DNA from: Candidatus Albibeggiatoa sp. nov. NOAA
GTDB taxonomy: Bacteria > Pseudomonadota > Gammaproteobacteria > Beggiatoales > Beggiatoaceae
Length of the DNA: 64,000 bases
Direction: 5' to 3'
Assembly (NCBI GenBank): GCA_025800385.1
Contig: JAOXRS010000136.1
Span: 1 to 64,000, forward strand
Every line of letters begins with the position of its first letter. Position 1 is the first letter of the stretch. Positions 28,772 through 37,793 of the stretch are shown here, one piece after another. The notes under the pieces were generated by a model, which saw only the letters and a program-made list of their open reading frames with translations, ran no database searches and was not told where the DNA came from. The position numbers and the translations under genes were made by a program.

Positions 28772-29620
28772 ATGAATTTTATTGTGGGTTGTGGTTATGT
28801 GGGTTTACAAGTCGCTGAGCAATTATTGACACAAAACCAACCCGTGGCCGCCTTAACCCATTCAGAACCAGCCCATTTACAAGCTAAACGTATTCAAACT
28901 TATGGTGGTGATTTGGATCAGATCGATACGTTGGATAATCTGCCAACTAAAGTAGATAGATTATTTTATTTTGCGCCACCGCCTTCTCAAGGTGTTGATG
29001 ATACAAGAATGACTCACTTTTTAAATCAATTTAAAGCCACGCCAAACAAAGCAGTATTAATCAGCACTACAGGTGTTTATGGTGATTGCCAAGGCGCATG
29101 GATTGATGAAACCCAACCCTTAAACCCACAAACTGATCGTGCCAAACGTCGTATTGATGCAGAACAACAGTGGCAAACATGGGCAGAGCAACAGCATATT
29201 GATTGGGTGATTTTACGCGTGGCGGGGATTTATGGTGCAGGACGGTTACCAGTTGCACGTTTAGAAAAAGGTTTGTCTGTGTTAGATGAATCCATTTCGC
29301 CTTACAGCAATCGTGTGCATGTTGCAGATTTAGTCAGTGCTTGCATTGCAGCCAGCCAACGTGGACAAGGTATTTTTAATATTACTGATGGTAATCCAAC
29401 CACGATGACCGATTATTTTAATCAAGTCGCGCTCGCTGTAGATTTGCCGTTACCACCGACCTTAAGCCGAGAACAAGCCGCACAGCAATTAAGTCCAGAA
29501 ATGAATAGTTATTTAGCGGAATCTAAAAGAATTAACAATCAGAAAATGCAGCAAGAACTACAAATCATACCAAAGTATCCAAATTTACAGGTGGGATTAT
29601 CTGAAGTCGTCAGCCATTAA
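28772..29620 (+). CDS. YeeZ-like NAD(P)-dependent epimerase/dehydratase family protein
   Basis: The 282-residue protein is an atypical extended short-chain dehydrogenase. The N-terminal dinucleotide-binding motif is GCGYVG (residues 6-11), followed by the YFAPPPSQGVDDTRM region near 70 and STTGVYGDCQGAWIDET near 97-113, matching YeeZ/WcaG relatives. The second half has VILRVAGIYGAGRLP near 151 and RVHVADLVSACIAA near 191. An AAGGA Shine-Dalgarno lies 7-8 bases upstream of the ATG. Its substrate is unknown. The stop codon overlaps the 3' end of the convergent kinase gene by 11 bases. Confidence 0.85.
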   Translation: MNFIVGCGYVGLQVAEQLLTQNQPVAALTHSEPAHLQAKRIQTYGGDLDQIDTLDNLPTKVDRLFYFAPPPSQGVDDTRMTHFLNQFKATPNKAVLISTTGVYGDCQGAWIDETQPLNPQTDRAKRRIDAEQQWQTWAEQQHIDWVILRVAGIYGAGRLPVARLEKGLSVLDESISPYSNRVHVADLVSACIAASQRGQGIFNITDGNPTTMTDYFNQVALAVDLPLPPTLSREQAAQQLSPEMNSYLAESKRINNQKMQQELQIIPKYPNLQVGLSEVVSH

Positions 29621-30785
29621 AGTGGTTCAAGTTGTCTGTTTTATTGTGTAGAAAATCATCTTCTCCAAAGCCCATTTCTAGACTAAAATAAAAAGTTGAA
29701 CCTTGGTTTTCTGCACTTTCTACCCAAATTTTCCCATTATTCTTTTCGATAAACTCTTTACACAAAATAAGTCCTAAGCCTGTGCCTTTTTCTTCATGCG
29801 TGCCTAAACGAGAATAGGCATCCTCAATTTTGAATAATTTCTCTATTTGTGATGGATTCATGCCAATACCTTCATCTTTGACATAAAATAGGACTTTTTC
29901 CTGTTCAGATACTTGGCAACCTATATGTACAACACCTTTTGAATGGGTAAACTTGACCGCATTAGATAACAAATTGCGCACAATAATGCTGACCATGTCA
30001 TAATCTGCAACCACTTGTAATGAGTCATCTATATCATCTAAAACTAGCTTTATCTGTTTTGCATTTGCGGCTGTATATTGCACCAACATCATACATTCTT
30101 TTAATAGCTCTCTGGCGTATACCACTTCTGGGTGAAACTCAACTTGATTGCGCTGACTACGTGACCAAAGCAGCAAATTCTCAATTAAAGTAAACGTGCA
30201 TTTTGCATTATCATAGAGCATTTGAATGAATTCTTGCTGCTTTTTTTCATCAATATGCATATTTTTATCAAGTAATAACTCAGAAACACTCAGCAAAGTA
30301 TTAAATGGATTTCTTAAATCATGGGCAATAATTGAGAAAAATTTGTCTTTTGTTGCATTTAGCTCTTGTAGCTCATTATTTTTTGAGGCTAATTCATCTT
30401 CATAATGTTTTAGTTTTAAATGGGTTTTTATTCTTTGTAATAATTCAGAACTGTTAAATGGTTTGGTTACAAAATCAACCCCGCCACATTCAAAGCCTTT
30501 CACCACATCTTCGGTTTGAGAGCGGGCAGTCAGAAAAATAATAGGAATATGCTCTAATTTCAAATCTTGTTTAATACGTCGACAAACTTCATACCCATCC
30601 ATATCAGGCATTGAAATATCAAGCAAAACTAAATCAATCACTGTATTTTTCAGTACTTTTAACGCTTGTTCACCACTTAAAGCGACATATGAGTGAATAG
30701 ACTGATCTTTTAATATATTACCAACAATTTGTAAATTTTTCGGTACATCATCAACTATCAAAACCGTATAATCCGTTTCTATCAT
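29610..30785 (-). CDS. Receiver-histidine kinase (REC-HisKA-HATPase)
   Basis: The 391-residue cytoplasmic protein begins with a receiver (about 5-120; acidic pair in LIVDDVPKN, phospho-acceptor Asp56 in LVLLDISMPDMDG, Lys in FVTKPF), a short coiled coil, HisKA with His155 in SIIAHDLRNPFNTLLSVSEL, and HATPase_c (about 255-378; NLLSNAVKF, DEGIGM, GTGLGL). It starts 10 bases after the stop of the giant PAS kinase and so is co-transcribed with it. The N-terminal receiver may accept phosphate from that kinase, giving a two-kinase relay; this is inference. Its 3' end overlaps a convergent gene. Confidence 0.93.
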   Translation of the reverse strand: MIETDYTVLIVDDVPKNLQIVGNILKDQSIHSYVALSGEQALKVLKNTVIDLVLLDISMPDMDGYEVCRRIKQDLKLEHIPIIFLTARSQTEDVVKGFECGGVDFVTKPFNSSELLQRIKTHLKLKHYEDELASKNNELQELNATKDKFFSIIAHDLRNPFNTLLSVSELLLDKNMHIDEKKQQEFIQMLYDNAKCTFTLIENLLLWSRSQRNQVEFHPEVVYARELLKECMMLVQYTAANAKQIKLVLDDIDDSLQVVADYDMVSIIVRNLLSNAVKFTHSKGVVHIGCQVSEQEKVLFYVKDEGIGMNPSQIEKLFKIEDAYSRLGTHEEKGTGLGLILCKEFIEKNNGKIWVESAENQGSTFYFSLEMGFGEDDFLHNKTDNLNHFNG

Positions 30786-30795
30786 ATTTATAATC

Positions 30796-33700
30796 CTAGT
30801 TAGTTTGTGGATTTAATCGCATTTTAAGTGATAGTGTAAAATTTTGCAGTAATTGTATAATTTTTTCAATATCATAGTTATCTGCTGCAAGCACTAATTG
30901 CTGACCATAATGGGCTAAAGAATCAATTTGATGATGTTGCGCAATGTCAATAATCTTGCTACCTAACGCGTCGACATCAGGCATAGACAAATATGTTTCA
31001 ATATCTTCATATTCAGATACTAAAGCTTGTAATTGTAGCGTACATTGCTGAGGAAAATCAGTGAATTGCAATTCATCACATAACTGCATTTTATGCATAT
31101 CATCTTGCTTATTTAAAGTATATGGTAATAACCTCATTAAAGATTGGATAATTTTTTGTTTTGATACAGGTTTAAGTAATATTTCTGTAAAAGAGTGAGG
31201 CTTTTTCAAGGCTTTGGTTGAAACAGTTTGAGCAATAATTGGAATATGTTGATAATGTGGTAATTGCTGGATTTTTTCTAAAATCTGATAACCCCACTGG
31301 TGTGGCATATCAATATCAATAATGATGACATCGGGTTTTTGCACCTCCTCAGGCTGTTCTAATAATAATAAAATGTCTCGGCTTGAGCTGGTTTCAATAA
31401 AAGTCAAATGATAAGGTGCTAAATAACCTTTTAATATTTCTCGATTAATACCTACAGTGTCAATTAATAGAATCTGTGCTTGCTGAAATTGCACATCATC
31501 AACCGCAGTCAAATTAATCGGTGGGCGAGCTTCTTCATCAACAATAGATACTGCATGGAAAATAACGGTAAAAACAGAGCCTTTATTCAATTCACTGCTT
31601 AATTCAATCTGCCCATTCATGGCTTCGACTAAACGTTGAGTAATCGATAGTCCTAGACCTGTGCCTTCGTATTTTCTGGTACTTTGGGCTTCTTGTTGAC
31701 GAAAAGGTTCAAATATTTTTTCAAAATTAGAGTTTTTAATTCCAATTCCGCTGTCTTCAACAATGATTTTAAAATCAACCGTTTGATTGCGTAGATTCAC
31801 AGCTGTTTCTTGAATTAAAATTTTAATAAACCCTCGATCAGTGAATTTAATCGCATTACCAACTAAATTAAACAAAATTTGTCTTAAACGACTTTCATCC
31901 ATCAAAATACAAGGTGGAAAATCTTGAGAATGCTCTACTGAGAATTCTAAATTTTTCTGATTGGCTTTAACAAAGAAAACTTGTTTGATTTCATTTAATA
32001 AAGGTTGAATTAGCACAGGTTCTGTATGAATTTCAAACCGTCCTGCTTCAATTTTGGATAGGTCTAAAATATCATTAATCAAATTCAGTAAGGCTTTGCC
32101 ACTGTTCAAAATACCATCGAAATAATCAATATATTGTGGCCTATTGGCTAATTTTTCACGCAAAATCTCACTAAATCCTAAAATCACATTCATTGGAGTA
32201 CGAATCTCATGTGAAATATTGGCAATAAATTCTGATTTGGTTTTATTGGCTTTGTCCGCTTCTTCTTTTGCCCGTTGTAAGGCTTGGTTGACAATTTGTA
32301 ACTCATCATTGGTATGATTCAGTTTGCTATTTAGTTGAATCAATTCTTCATTATTAGTATTCAGTTCTTCATTTAAGCTGGCCAGTTCCTCATTTTGTAC
32401 TTGAAGCAGCTCTTCACGTTTGACCAGTTTTTGTTCCATTTGTTTTTTTTCAGTGATGTCGTGAATAATCCCAATCGCATGGCTCATATTGCCATCATCA
32501 TCATCCACTCTTGCCACTGTTAACAAACCCCATATAATCGACTGGTCTTGTTTCAGATAACGCTTTTCCATCGAATACGAAAAAATTTCACCCGCGAGCA
32601 ATCGTTGAAACTGTTCCATATCCTTAAAAACATCTTTAGCATGTGTGACTTCAGTAAAATGCTTTTTGCTTAGCTCAGTATTGGAGTAGCCTAAAATTTG
32701 TTCTAAAGCGAGATTGGTTAAAATAAAATAGCCTTGCTTATTTACTTCTGCGATACCCGTCGGTGAATAATCAAAAATGGATTCAAATTGCTGCTTACTT
32801 GCTTTTAGTGCCAATTCAACTTTTTTGTGTTTAGTAATATCGACCAAGGTGCCAATCATACGCACAGGTTTCTGATTTTTATCATACTCAATGACTTTGC
32901 CTTTGTTGGTTGCCCATATCCAATGTCCTTGTTTATGCCGTATACGTATCGTCACCTCATAAAGTGGGGTATGAATTTCAAAGTGTAATCTTAATAATTC
33001 CATGACCCTCGGTAAGTCATCTTTATGAATTCGTTGTAGCCAACTTTTTGCACTTAGCTGAATTTCATATGGTTCATAACCTAAAATACTAAACCAAATA
33101 TTATTGAAATACGTTGCACCTGTTTTAATATTCCAATCCCATAAACCTTGTTCCGTGTTTTCAATTGCTAAGCTTAAGCGGGTTTCGCTTTGTTGCAGTT
33201 TTTCTAAAATAGTTTGGCGTTCTAAACTGCTTGACAACAAACTGGCAACAGTACGTAACAGTTCTAGTTCAGAAAATAACCATTCTTTATGTCGGACACA
33301 CTCGTCAAAACCAATAAAACCATACCGATTTTGTTCAACAAACAAAGGGTAGACTAAAACGGATTGAATCTGTTGCGGGGCTAATATTTGCACGATGTCT
33401 TCAGGTAGCTCACTAATATGACTAGAGCAAATTTTGCCATGTCGTTCTAACAATGTTTTCCATGAAGGAATATTGGCATAAGGGCAATCTTGTAACTCAT
33501 CCATATGCGGTTGAATACCATGATTACACCATTCATATTTATTACTCGTCAATTGGCCATCTTCTGAATCTCTAAAAATATAAATCCGACTGACATTTGT
33601 ATGCTTGCCAAGTAAAGCTAAAGTCTCATTAATACAGGCATCAAAATTTTGAAATGCATGTAATTTTTGTGAAATATCTGCCAAAATAACTTGTTGTTTG

Positions 33701-36168
33701 AGATTGAGCTTTAATTTTTCATCGTTATTGACTTGTTGGGTAATATTGGAAAAAGACGAAACAACAGCATCAGGTTTATGGCTGGTTTTATCTAAAAAAA
33801 TCGGCTCTGAATTGATTGAAACCCAAGATAATTGCCCATTAGGTTTGTTGACACCCATGATAATATTGTTTTGGGGCTGACCTGTGCGTAGGGTTATCAT
33901 CGCAGGATGTGTTTCACCAGAAAATGTCGTGCCATCACGATGAATTGTATGCCAGCGGGGATCAACAGAGGTTCTGCCCATCATTTGTTCTGCAGTCAAA
34001 CCTAAAATTTTTTCTGCCGCTTGATTACAAGTAATAATTTGTCCTTGGGCATTTTGCATTACCACCCCATCATGCATGGCCATGACTAAAGAGCGGTATT
34101 GCAATTCGCTATGTTGTAATGCTTGCTGTACGGCTTTCTTTTCTGAAATATCAATAATTTGTGCAATAAAAAATGCAGGTTGTCCTGTATCTGCTCGTAA
34201 AACAGAGACATTAACATCCGCCCAAATAATCTCACCTGCTTGATTGATATAGCGTTTATCCAATCGTAGCGTATCGATTTCACCTTGCACCAGTCTTTTG
34301 ACTTGCTGCTGGCTTAATTCAATATCTTGTGGGTGTGTAAGCTCAGCATAAGATTTTTTATAGAATTGCTCAGAGCTGTAACCAAATAGTTCTTGGGCTT
34401 TTTTATTAATCCGTACAATTCGCTTTTGACTATCAGACACAATCATGGCAGAGGCAGAATAATCAAAAATATTTCTAAACTTGGCTTCACTGGCTTGTAA
34501 GGCTTTTTCTGCCAGTTTATGTAGGGTGACATCAATCAGGTAAGCAACAGCATAGAGTGGGGTGTTAAATGCATCATATTCAATCTGAGCAGACAATTGC
34601 ACATCGATAACATCACCATTTTTCTTTAACATTTGATAGTGAACGTCTTGGATGTGTCCTATTTCCCACAAGGTATTTAATATATGTTGGTAATAATCTT
34701 TTCTATCAGCTGCAAGGTAATCAACTGCTTGTGTATATAAAACGTCCTCTTGTTGATAACCCAATGTTTTCAACCAATAGTTATTGACTTCAATCAGTTG
34801 CCCATCTTGATTAATCGAGTGCAGCATCAGCGGTGTATTGTTATACAAACGTTTAAATTTGGCTTCGCTGGCTTGTAATGAATATTGGGACTTTTTCTTC
34901 TCAGTAATATCTCGAATCGCGGCAACACGTAAAATTTCATCTTGATATTCAAAATCATAAGCTTCAATTTCAACAGGAAAAGAATCGCCATTGCTTCTAA
35001 TTCCACGCACTTCATACGGTAGTGCATACTCTTTGATAATATTTTGCTGAATAATATGGTGGTCTTCGGGATGTACCAATTTTTGAATCAAATTAATATT
35101 TAATAGCTCTTCCAATTCATAGCCGAACATATTAGCCAGCGACTGGTTTACATCAATGGTAATACCCTGTTTATGAATCGTAACCCCTTCAAATGTGACA
35201 CTGGATAGTAATTTATAACGTTCTTCGCTTTGTTGAACTGTTTGGCGAATTTGGTGATATTCACTAATGTCGACATGTGTACCCGTGATACGGATGGCGC
35301 GATGTTGTTCGTCATATTTAAACTGGCCTCGCGATAAAATATACACCCAATGACCTTGTTTATGACGCATTCGAAACTCGATCTCAAAGCTAGTATGATT
35401 ATTTTCAATACAATGATTTAAGGCATTCCAAGCCATGGACAAATCATCTGGATGCGCCAGCATTTCCCAAGTATGCAGATGGTTTTCTAATTCTTCATCC
35501 TTATAACCTAACATCGCTTTCCAACGTGGCGAATAATAGACTTCATCACTCCCTAAGTCCCAATCCCATAGGCCATCATTAATATCAGCCAATACATAAT
35601 TGATGCAGTCTGTTGCATATTTAAGTTGTTGTTGAGCTTCCTGTTTTTCAGTGATATCAGTCGCTGTGATAAATATTTGTCTATCGTTCTCAAGCACATA
35701 CACAATGTCAAAACTGACTTGAATTTCGCTATGATCTGATTTTAATAAACGTGCTTGAAGTTGTGGCTGTGCATTATTATCAAGGGTTTTGAGTATTTGT
35801 AAGAGCGTGGCTTGAAAAGCAGTTTGATCGTCAGAGTGGATAAATTGGGTAATAGGTAAATTAATTAAATGCTTTTTACTAACATTGAGTAAACGTCTCA
35901 GTGCCAAGTTTGCCGTTGTAATACACAGTGAGTCGATGTCAATCGCAAAATAGCCAATAGGTGCATGTTTAAACAAATTGAAGTATTTGCTGCGATGTTT
36001 GGTCAATTTTGCTTTTGTATTTTGTAAACGAATGGCCTGCTGTGCTAGTTGCTGCTGTTGATCTGCAATAGTATCAATCAAGGCTGCTAACTCTGCTTGA
36101 GTGATATTATCTGAGTCTAATTGTTGCTGCTGATAACGTGCAAGCAAATGAGGTACAAGCTGAGACAT
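30796..36168 (-). CDS. Giant PAS/GAF hybrid histidine kinase
   Basis: This 1790-residue cytoplasmic kinase has, in order: coiled coil (about 12-60); PAS1 (62-175), PAS2 (185-305), PAS3 (312-425), PAS4 (430-550), PAS5 (555-680), PAS6 (685-815); a GAF domain (about 825-980); PAS7 (about 990-1110) and PAS8 (about 1118-1245); a heptad-rich coiled coil with repeated 'NEEL' (about 1248-1308); HisKA with His1320 in IANISHEIRTPMNVILGFSE; HATPase_c (about 1430-1545); a receiver (about 1563-1680, Asp1618 in IIIDIDMP); and a helical Hpt-like end (about 1690-1785). The receiver has only one residue of the acidic pair (LLIDTVGIN), and the final domain lacks an HxxKG phospho-histidine. No membrane spans. 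The next gene, a receiver-kinase, starts 10 bases later. Confidence 0.93.
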   Translation of the reverse strand: MSQLVPHLLARYQQQQLDSDNITQAELAALIDTIADQQQQLAQQAIRLQNTKAKLTKHRSKYFNLFKHAPIGYFAIDIDSLCITTANLALRRLLNVSKKHLINLPITQFIHSDDQTAFQATLLQILKTLDNNAQPQLQARLLKSDHSEIQVSFDIVYVLENDRQIFITATDITEKQEAQQQLKYATDCINYVLADINDGLWDWDLGSDEVYYSPRWKAMLGYKDEELENHLHTWEMLAHPDDLSMAWNALNHCIENNHTSFEIEFRMRHKQGHWVYILSRGQFKYDEQHRAIRITGTHVDISEYHQIRQTVQQSEERYKLLSSVTFEGVTIHKQGITIDVNQSLANMFGYELEELLNINLIQKLVHPEDHHIIQQNIIKEYALPYEVRGIRSNGDSFPVEIEAYDFEYQDEILRVAAIRDITEKKKSQYSLQASEAKFKRLYNNTPLMLHSINQDGQLIEVNNYWLKTLGYQQEDVLYTQAVDYLAADRKDYYQHILNTLWEIGHIQDVHYQMLKKNGDVIDVQLSAQIEYDAFNTPLYAVAYLIDVTLHKLAEKALQASEAKFRNIFDYSASAMIVSDSQKRIVRINKKAQELFGYSSEQFYKKSYAELTHPQDIELSQQQVKRLVQGEIDTLRLDKRYINQAGEIIWADVNVSVLRADTGQPAFFIAQIIDISEKKAVQQALQHSELQYRSLVMAMHDGVVMQNAQGQIITCNQAAEKILGLTAEQMMGRTSVDPRWHTIHRDGTTFSGETHPAMITLRTGQPQNNIIMGVNKPNGQLSWVSINSEPIFLDKTSHKPDAVVSSFSNITQQVNNDEKLKLNLKQQVILADISQKLHAFQNFDACINETLALLGKHTNVSRIYIFRDSEDGQLTSNKYEWCNHGIQPHMDELQDCPYANIPSWKTLLERHGKICSSHISELPEDIVQILAPQQIQSVLVYPLFVEQNRYGFIGFDECVRHKEWLFSELELLRTVASLLSSSLERQTILEKLQQSETRLSLAIENTEQGLWDWNIKTGATYFNNIWFSILGYEPYEIQLSAKSWLQRIHKDDLPRVMELLRLHFEIHTPLYEVTIRIRHKQGHWIWATNKGKVIEYDKNQKPVRMIGTLVDITKHKKVELALKASKQQFESIFDYSPTGIAEVNKQGYFILTNLALEQILGYSNTELSKKHFTEVTHAKDVFKDMEQFQRLLAGEIFSYSMEKRYLKQDQSIIWGLLTVARVDDDDGNMSHAIGIIHDITEKKQMEQKLVKREELLQVQNEELASLNEELNTNNEELIQLNSKLNHTNDELQIVNQALQRAKEEADKANKTKSEFIANISHEIRTPMNVILGFSEILREKLANRPQYIDYFDGILNSGKALLNLINDILDLSKIEAGRFEIHTEPVLIQPLLNEIKQVFFVKANQKNLEFSVEHSQDFPPCILMDESRLRQILFNLVGNAIKFTDRGFIKILIQETAVNLRNQTVDFKIIVEDSGIGIKNSNFEKIFEPFRQQEAQSTRKYEGTGLGLSITQRLVEAMNGQIELSSELNKGSVFTVIFHAVSIVDEEARPPINLTAVDDVQFQQAQILLIDTVGINREILKGYLAPYHLTFIETSSSRDILLLLEQPEEVQKPDVIIIDIDMPHQWGYQILEKIQQLPHYQHIPIIAQTVSTKALKKPHSFTEILLKPVSKQKIIQSLMRLLPYTLNKQDDMHKMQLCDELQFTDFPQQCTLQLQALVSEYEDIETYLSMPDVDALGSKIIDIAQHHQIDSLAHYGQQLVLAADNYDIEKIIQLLQNFTLSLKMRLNPQTN

Positions 36169-36286
36169 AGAGCAAAATCAAGGTATTATAGGACATTTTA
36201 AAGGCTCTCAAGTATACCTGAAACAAAGATGATGACCAATGCTTAGAACTGAGGCAGCTTTAATCATGCTATTTTATTAGAGTTGA

Positions 36287-37078
36287 CTATTTAGATTGAT
36301 ACAAGCCTGCCACCATTTTTTTATATGCTTCTAACTTATTTATAAATTTTTCATTTTCTCTTTTGCGATTTCCTTTACCAGTCCAAACATAACTCTCATC
36401 ATTAAAACGCCAATCGACATATTCACTAGGGAAAGGCTTAATTTGTATATCCTGATGCTGTAAATAAGCTTGATACATACAAAGCTGGTCTAAACCACCG
36501 ATCGTTGGCTGATTTTGTGTTAATGTTTGCTCAATGTGGTGTGCAATGGCTTTTAAATAGGCATAGCTCTTTGGTGTGGGTTGCCAGTAAATGGCACTGG
36601 CTAAAAATTTCATATTATCTATTTCTTCATAAAAACGCGTAATCACAGATATATCACATAAGGAAACGTGACTAGGCAATTGACCTAATGGCTTCATGAC
36701 TAAACTATCAGCATCCATAAAATAAATAGGTACTGACTTAAATATACGAACCAGTTGGAACAAACGCACAAAACGCATAGAAGAATAATAAATAAAACGG
36801 TGTTTACCATTGTTAGGTAATTCTACAGATTCATGTGACCAAGAAATAACGGTACGTTGAAAACCTGAACGCATTTGCTGTAAAGCATACAAGATGGGTT
36901 TATTTAGATTATAGATATGAATATGCAACGAGTTGTAAGGTGCATTTATTTCTAAAGATACAGCCAATGGAATCACATAATTAAAAAAATGCCGTTCATC
37001 ACAACCCACAAAAATTTGTATGCCTTGTTGTCCTAGTTTAACTGTTTTATCGAGATACAAACTGGGTAATTGACTCAT
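36287..37078 (-). CDS. GT-A-fold glycosyltransferase, GT8-like
   Basis: The 263-residue protein has the layout of GT8-like nucleotide-sugar transferases: IQIFVGCDERHFFNYVIPLA near residue 20, a DxD metal-binding motif in YFMDADSLVMKPL near 119-131, and a C-terminal GGLDQLCMYQAYLQ near 195, which resembles the acceptor-side NxGLD-type region of the family. No signal peptide is seen. The charged C-terminus (GNRKRENEKFINKLEAYKKM) may bind membrane. It is a lone gene between the giant kinase and the merR terminator. Substrate unknown. Confidence 0.7.
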   Translation of the reverse strand: MSQLPSLYLDKTVKLGQQGIQIFVGCDERHFFNYVIPLAVSLEINAPYNSLHIHIYNLNKPILYALQQMRSGFQRTVISWSHESVELPNNGKHRFIYYSSMRFVRLFQLVRIFKSVPIYFMDADSLVMKPLGQLPSHVSLCDISVITRFYEEIDNMKFLASAIYWQPTPKSYAYLKAIAHHIEQTLTQNQPTIGGLDQLCMYQAYLQHQDIQIKPFPSEYVDWRFNDESYVWTGKGNRKRENEKFINKLEAYKKMVAGLYQSK

Positions 37079-37098
37079 ATTTTCGTTTTCTCAAGACG

Positions 37099-37134
37099 CA
37101 AAAAAGCGGTAAAACTCATTTCAAGCCTTACCGC
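37099..37134 (-). terminator. Rho-independent terminator of pheT-ihfA-merR
   Basis: On the minus strand GCGGTAA / TTACCGC with a 15-base loop is followed by six T's. It lies just after the merR stop, ending the pheT-ihfA-merR transcript. No tRNA gene is found here, unlike some relatives where tRNA-Pro follows. Confidence 0.85.
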
Positions 37135-37154
37135 CTTTTATTAATTTAATATAT

Positions 37155-37511
37155 TTAGACTTCTTCCAAGATATGTAGAACTTCTTCTAGTTCTCTAACG
37201 AGTTGTGGAATCAGCTGCTGATTATCGGGCGTATTCGCTTCTGCATCCTCTTCCAAACGATGTTTAGCACCACCAATCGTAAAGCCATGCTCATACAAAA
37301 GACTGCGAATTTGACGAATCAAAACCACATCCTCCCGCTGATAGTAGCGACGGTTGCCTCTACGCTTAATCGGTTTCAGTTGATTAAATTCCTGCTCCCA
37401 ATAGCGTAATACGTGAGGTTTTACCGCACATAAATCGCTGACTTCCCCGATGGTAAAATAACGTTTAGCGGGGATGGCAGGTAGCTCATTATTGCTCGAC
37501 GGATCCAGCAT
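37155..37511 (-). CDS. MerR-family transcriptional regulator
   Basis: The 118-residue protein is a MerR-type winged-helix DNA-binding protein: [20 protein letters not shown] (residues 18-37) is the helix-turn-helix, and [20 protein letters not shown] the wing and following helix. The C-terminus is a short acidic coiled helix without a ligand-binding domain, as in the small MerR proteins found downstream of ihfA in many gammaproteobacteria. Its ATG lies inside the last 23 bases of ihfA, suggesting translational coupling; an AAGGA immediately upstream is too close to be an ideal Shine-Dalgarno. Confidence 0.9.
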   Translation of the reverse strand: MLDPSSNNELPAIPAKRYFTIGEVSDLCAVKPHVLRYWEQEFNQLKPIKRRGNRRYYQREDVVLIRQIRSLLYEHGFTIGGAKHRLEEDAEANTPDNQQLIPQLVRELEEVLHILEEV

Positions 37512-37791
37512 ATCCTTCTACTCGCGCTCTTAGTTTTTGACCAGGTTTAAAAGTCACTACACGTCTTGCACTAATTGGTATTTCTTCGCCTGTCTTAGGG
37601 TTACGTCCCGGACGCTCATTTTTTACTCTCAAGTCAAAGTTACCAAAGCCAGATAATTTTACTTGATCGCCTTTTTCTAATGCACAGCGAACCTCTTCAA
37701 AGAACATATCTACCATTTCTTTAGCTTCGCGTTTATTTAAGCCCAATTCTGCAAATAATTTCTCTGCCATTGCAGCTTTTGTTAGTGCCAT
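37489..37791 (-). CDS. ihfA: Integration host factor subunit alpha
   Basis: The 100-residue protein is the DNA-bending IHF alpha subunit. It has [20 protein letters not shown] at the N-terminus, the [20 protein letters not shown] arm including the prolines that intercalate DNA, and [20 protein letters not shown]. It follows pheT by 2 bases and overlaps merR by 23, the conserved pheT-ihfA-merR order. Confidence 0.95.
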   Translation of the reverse strand: MALTKAAMAEKLFAELGLNKREAKEMVDMFFEEVRCALEKGDQVKLSGFGNFDLRVKNERPGRNPKTGEEIPISARRVVTFKPGQKLRARVEGYAGSVEQ

Positions 37792-37793
37792 CT

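Noticed and set aside
37080-37155. Possible tRNA-Pro after merR, as in some relatives
   Set aside because: The region is a terminator stem; no cloverleaf can be formed.
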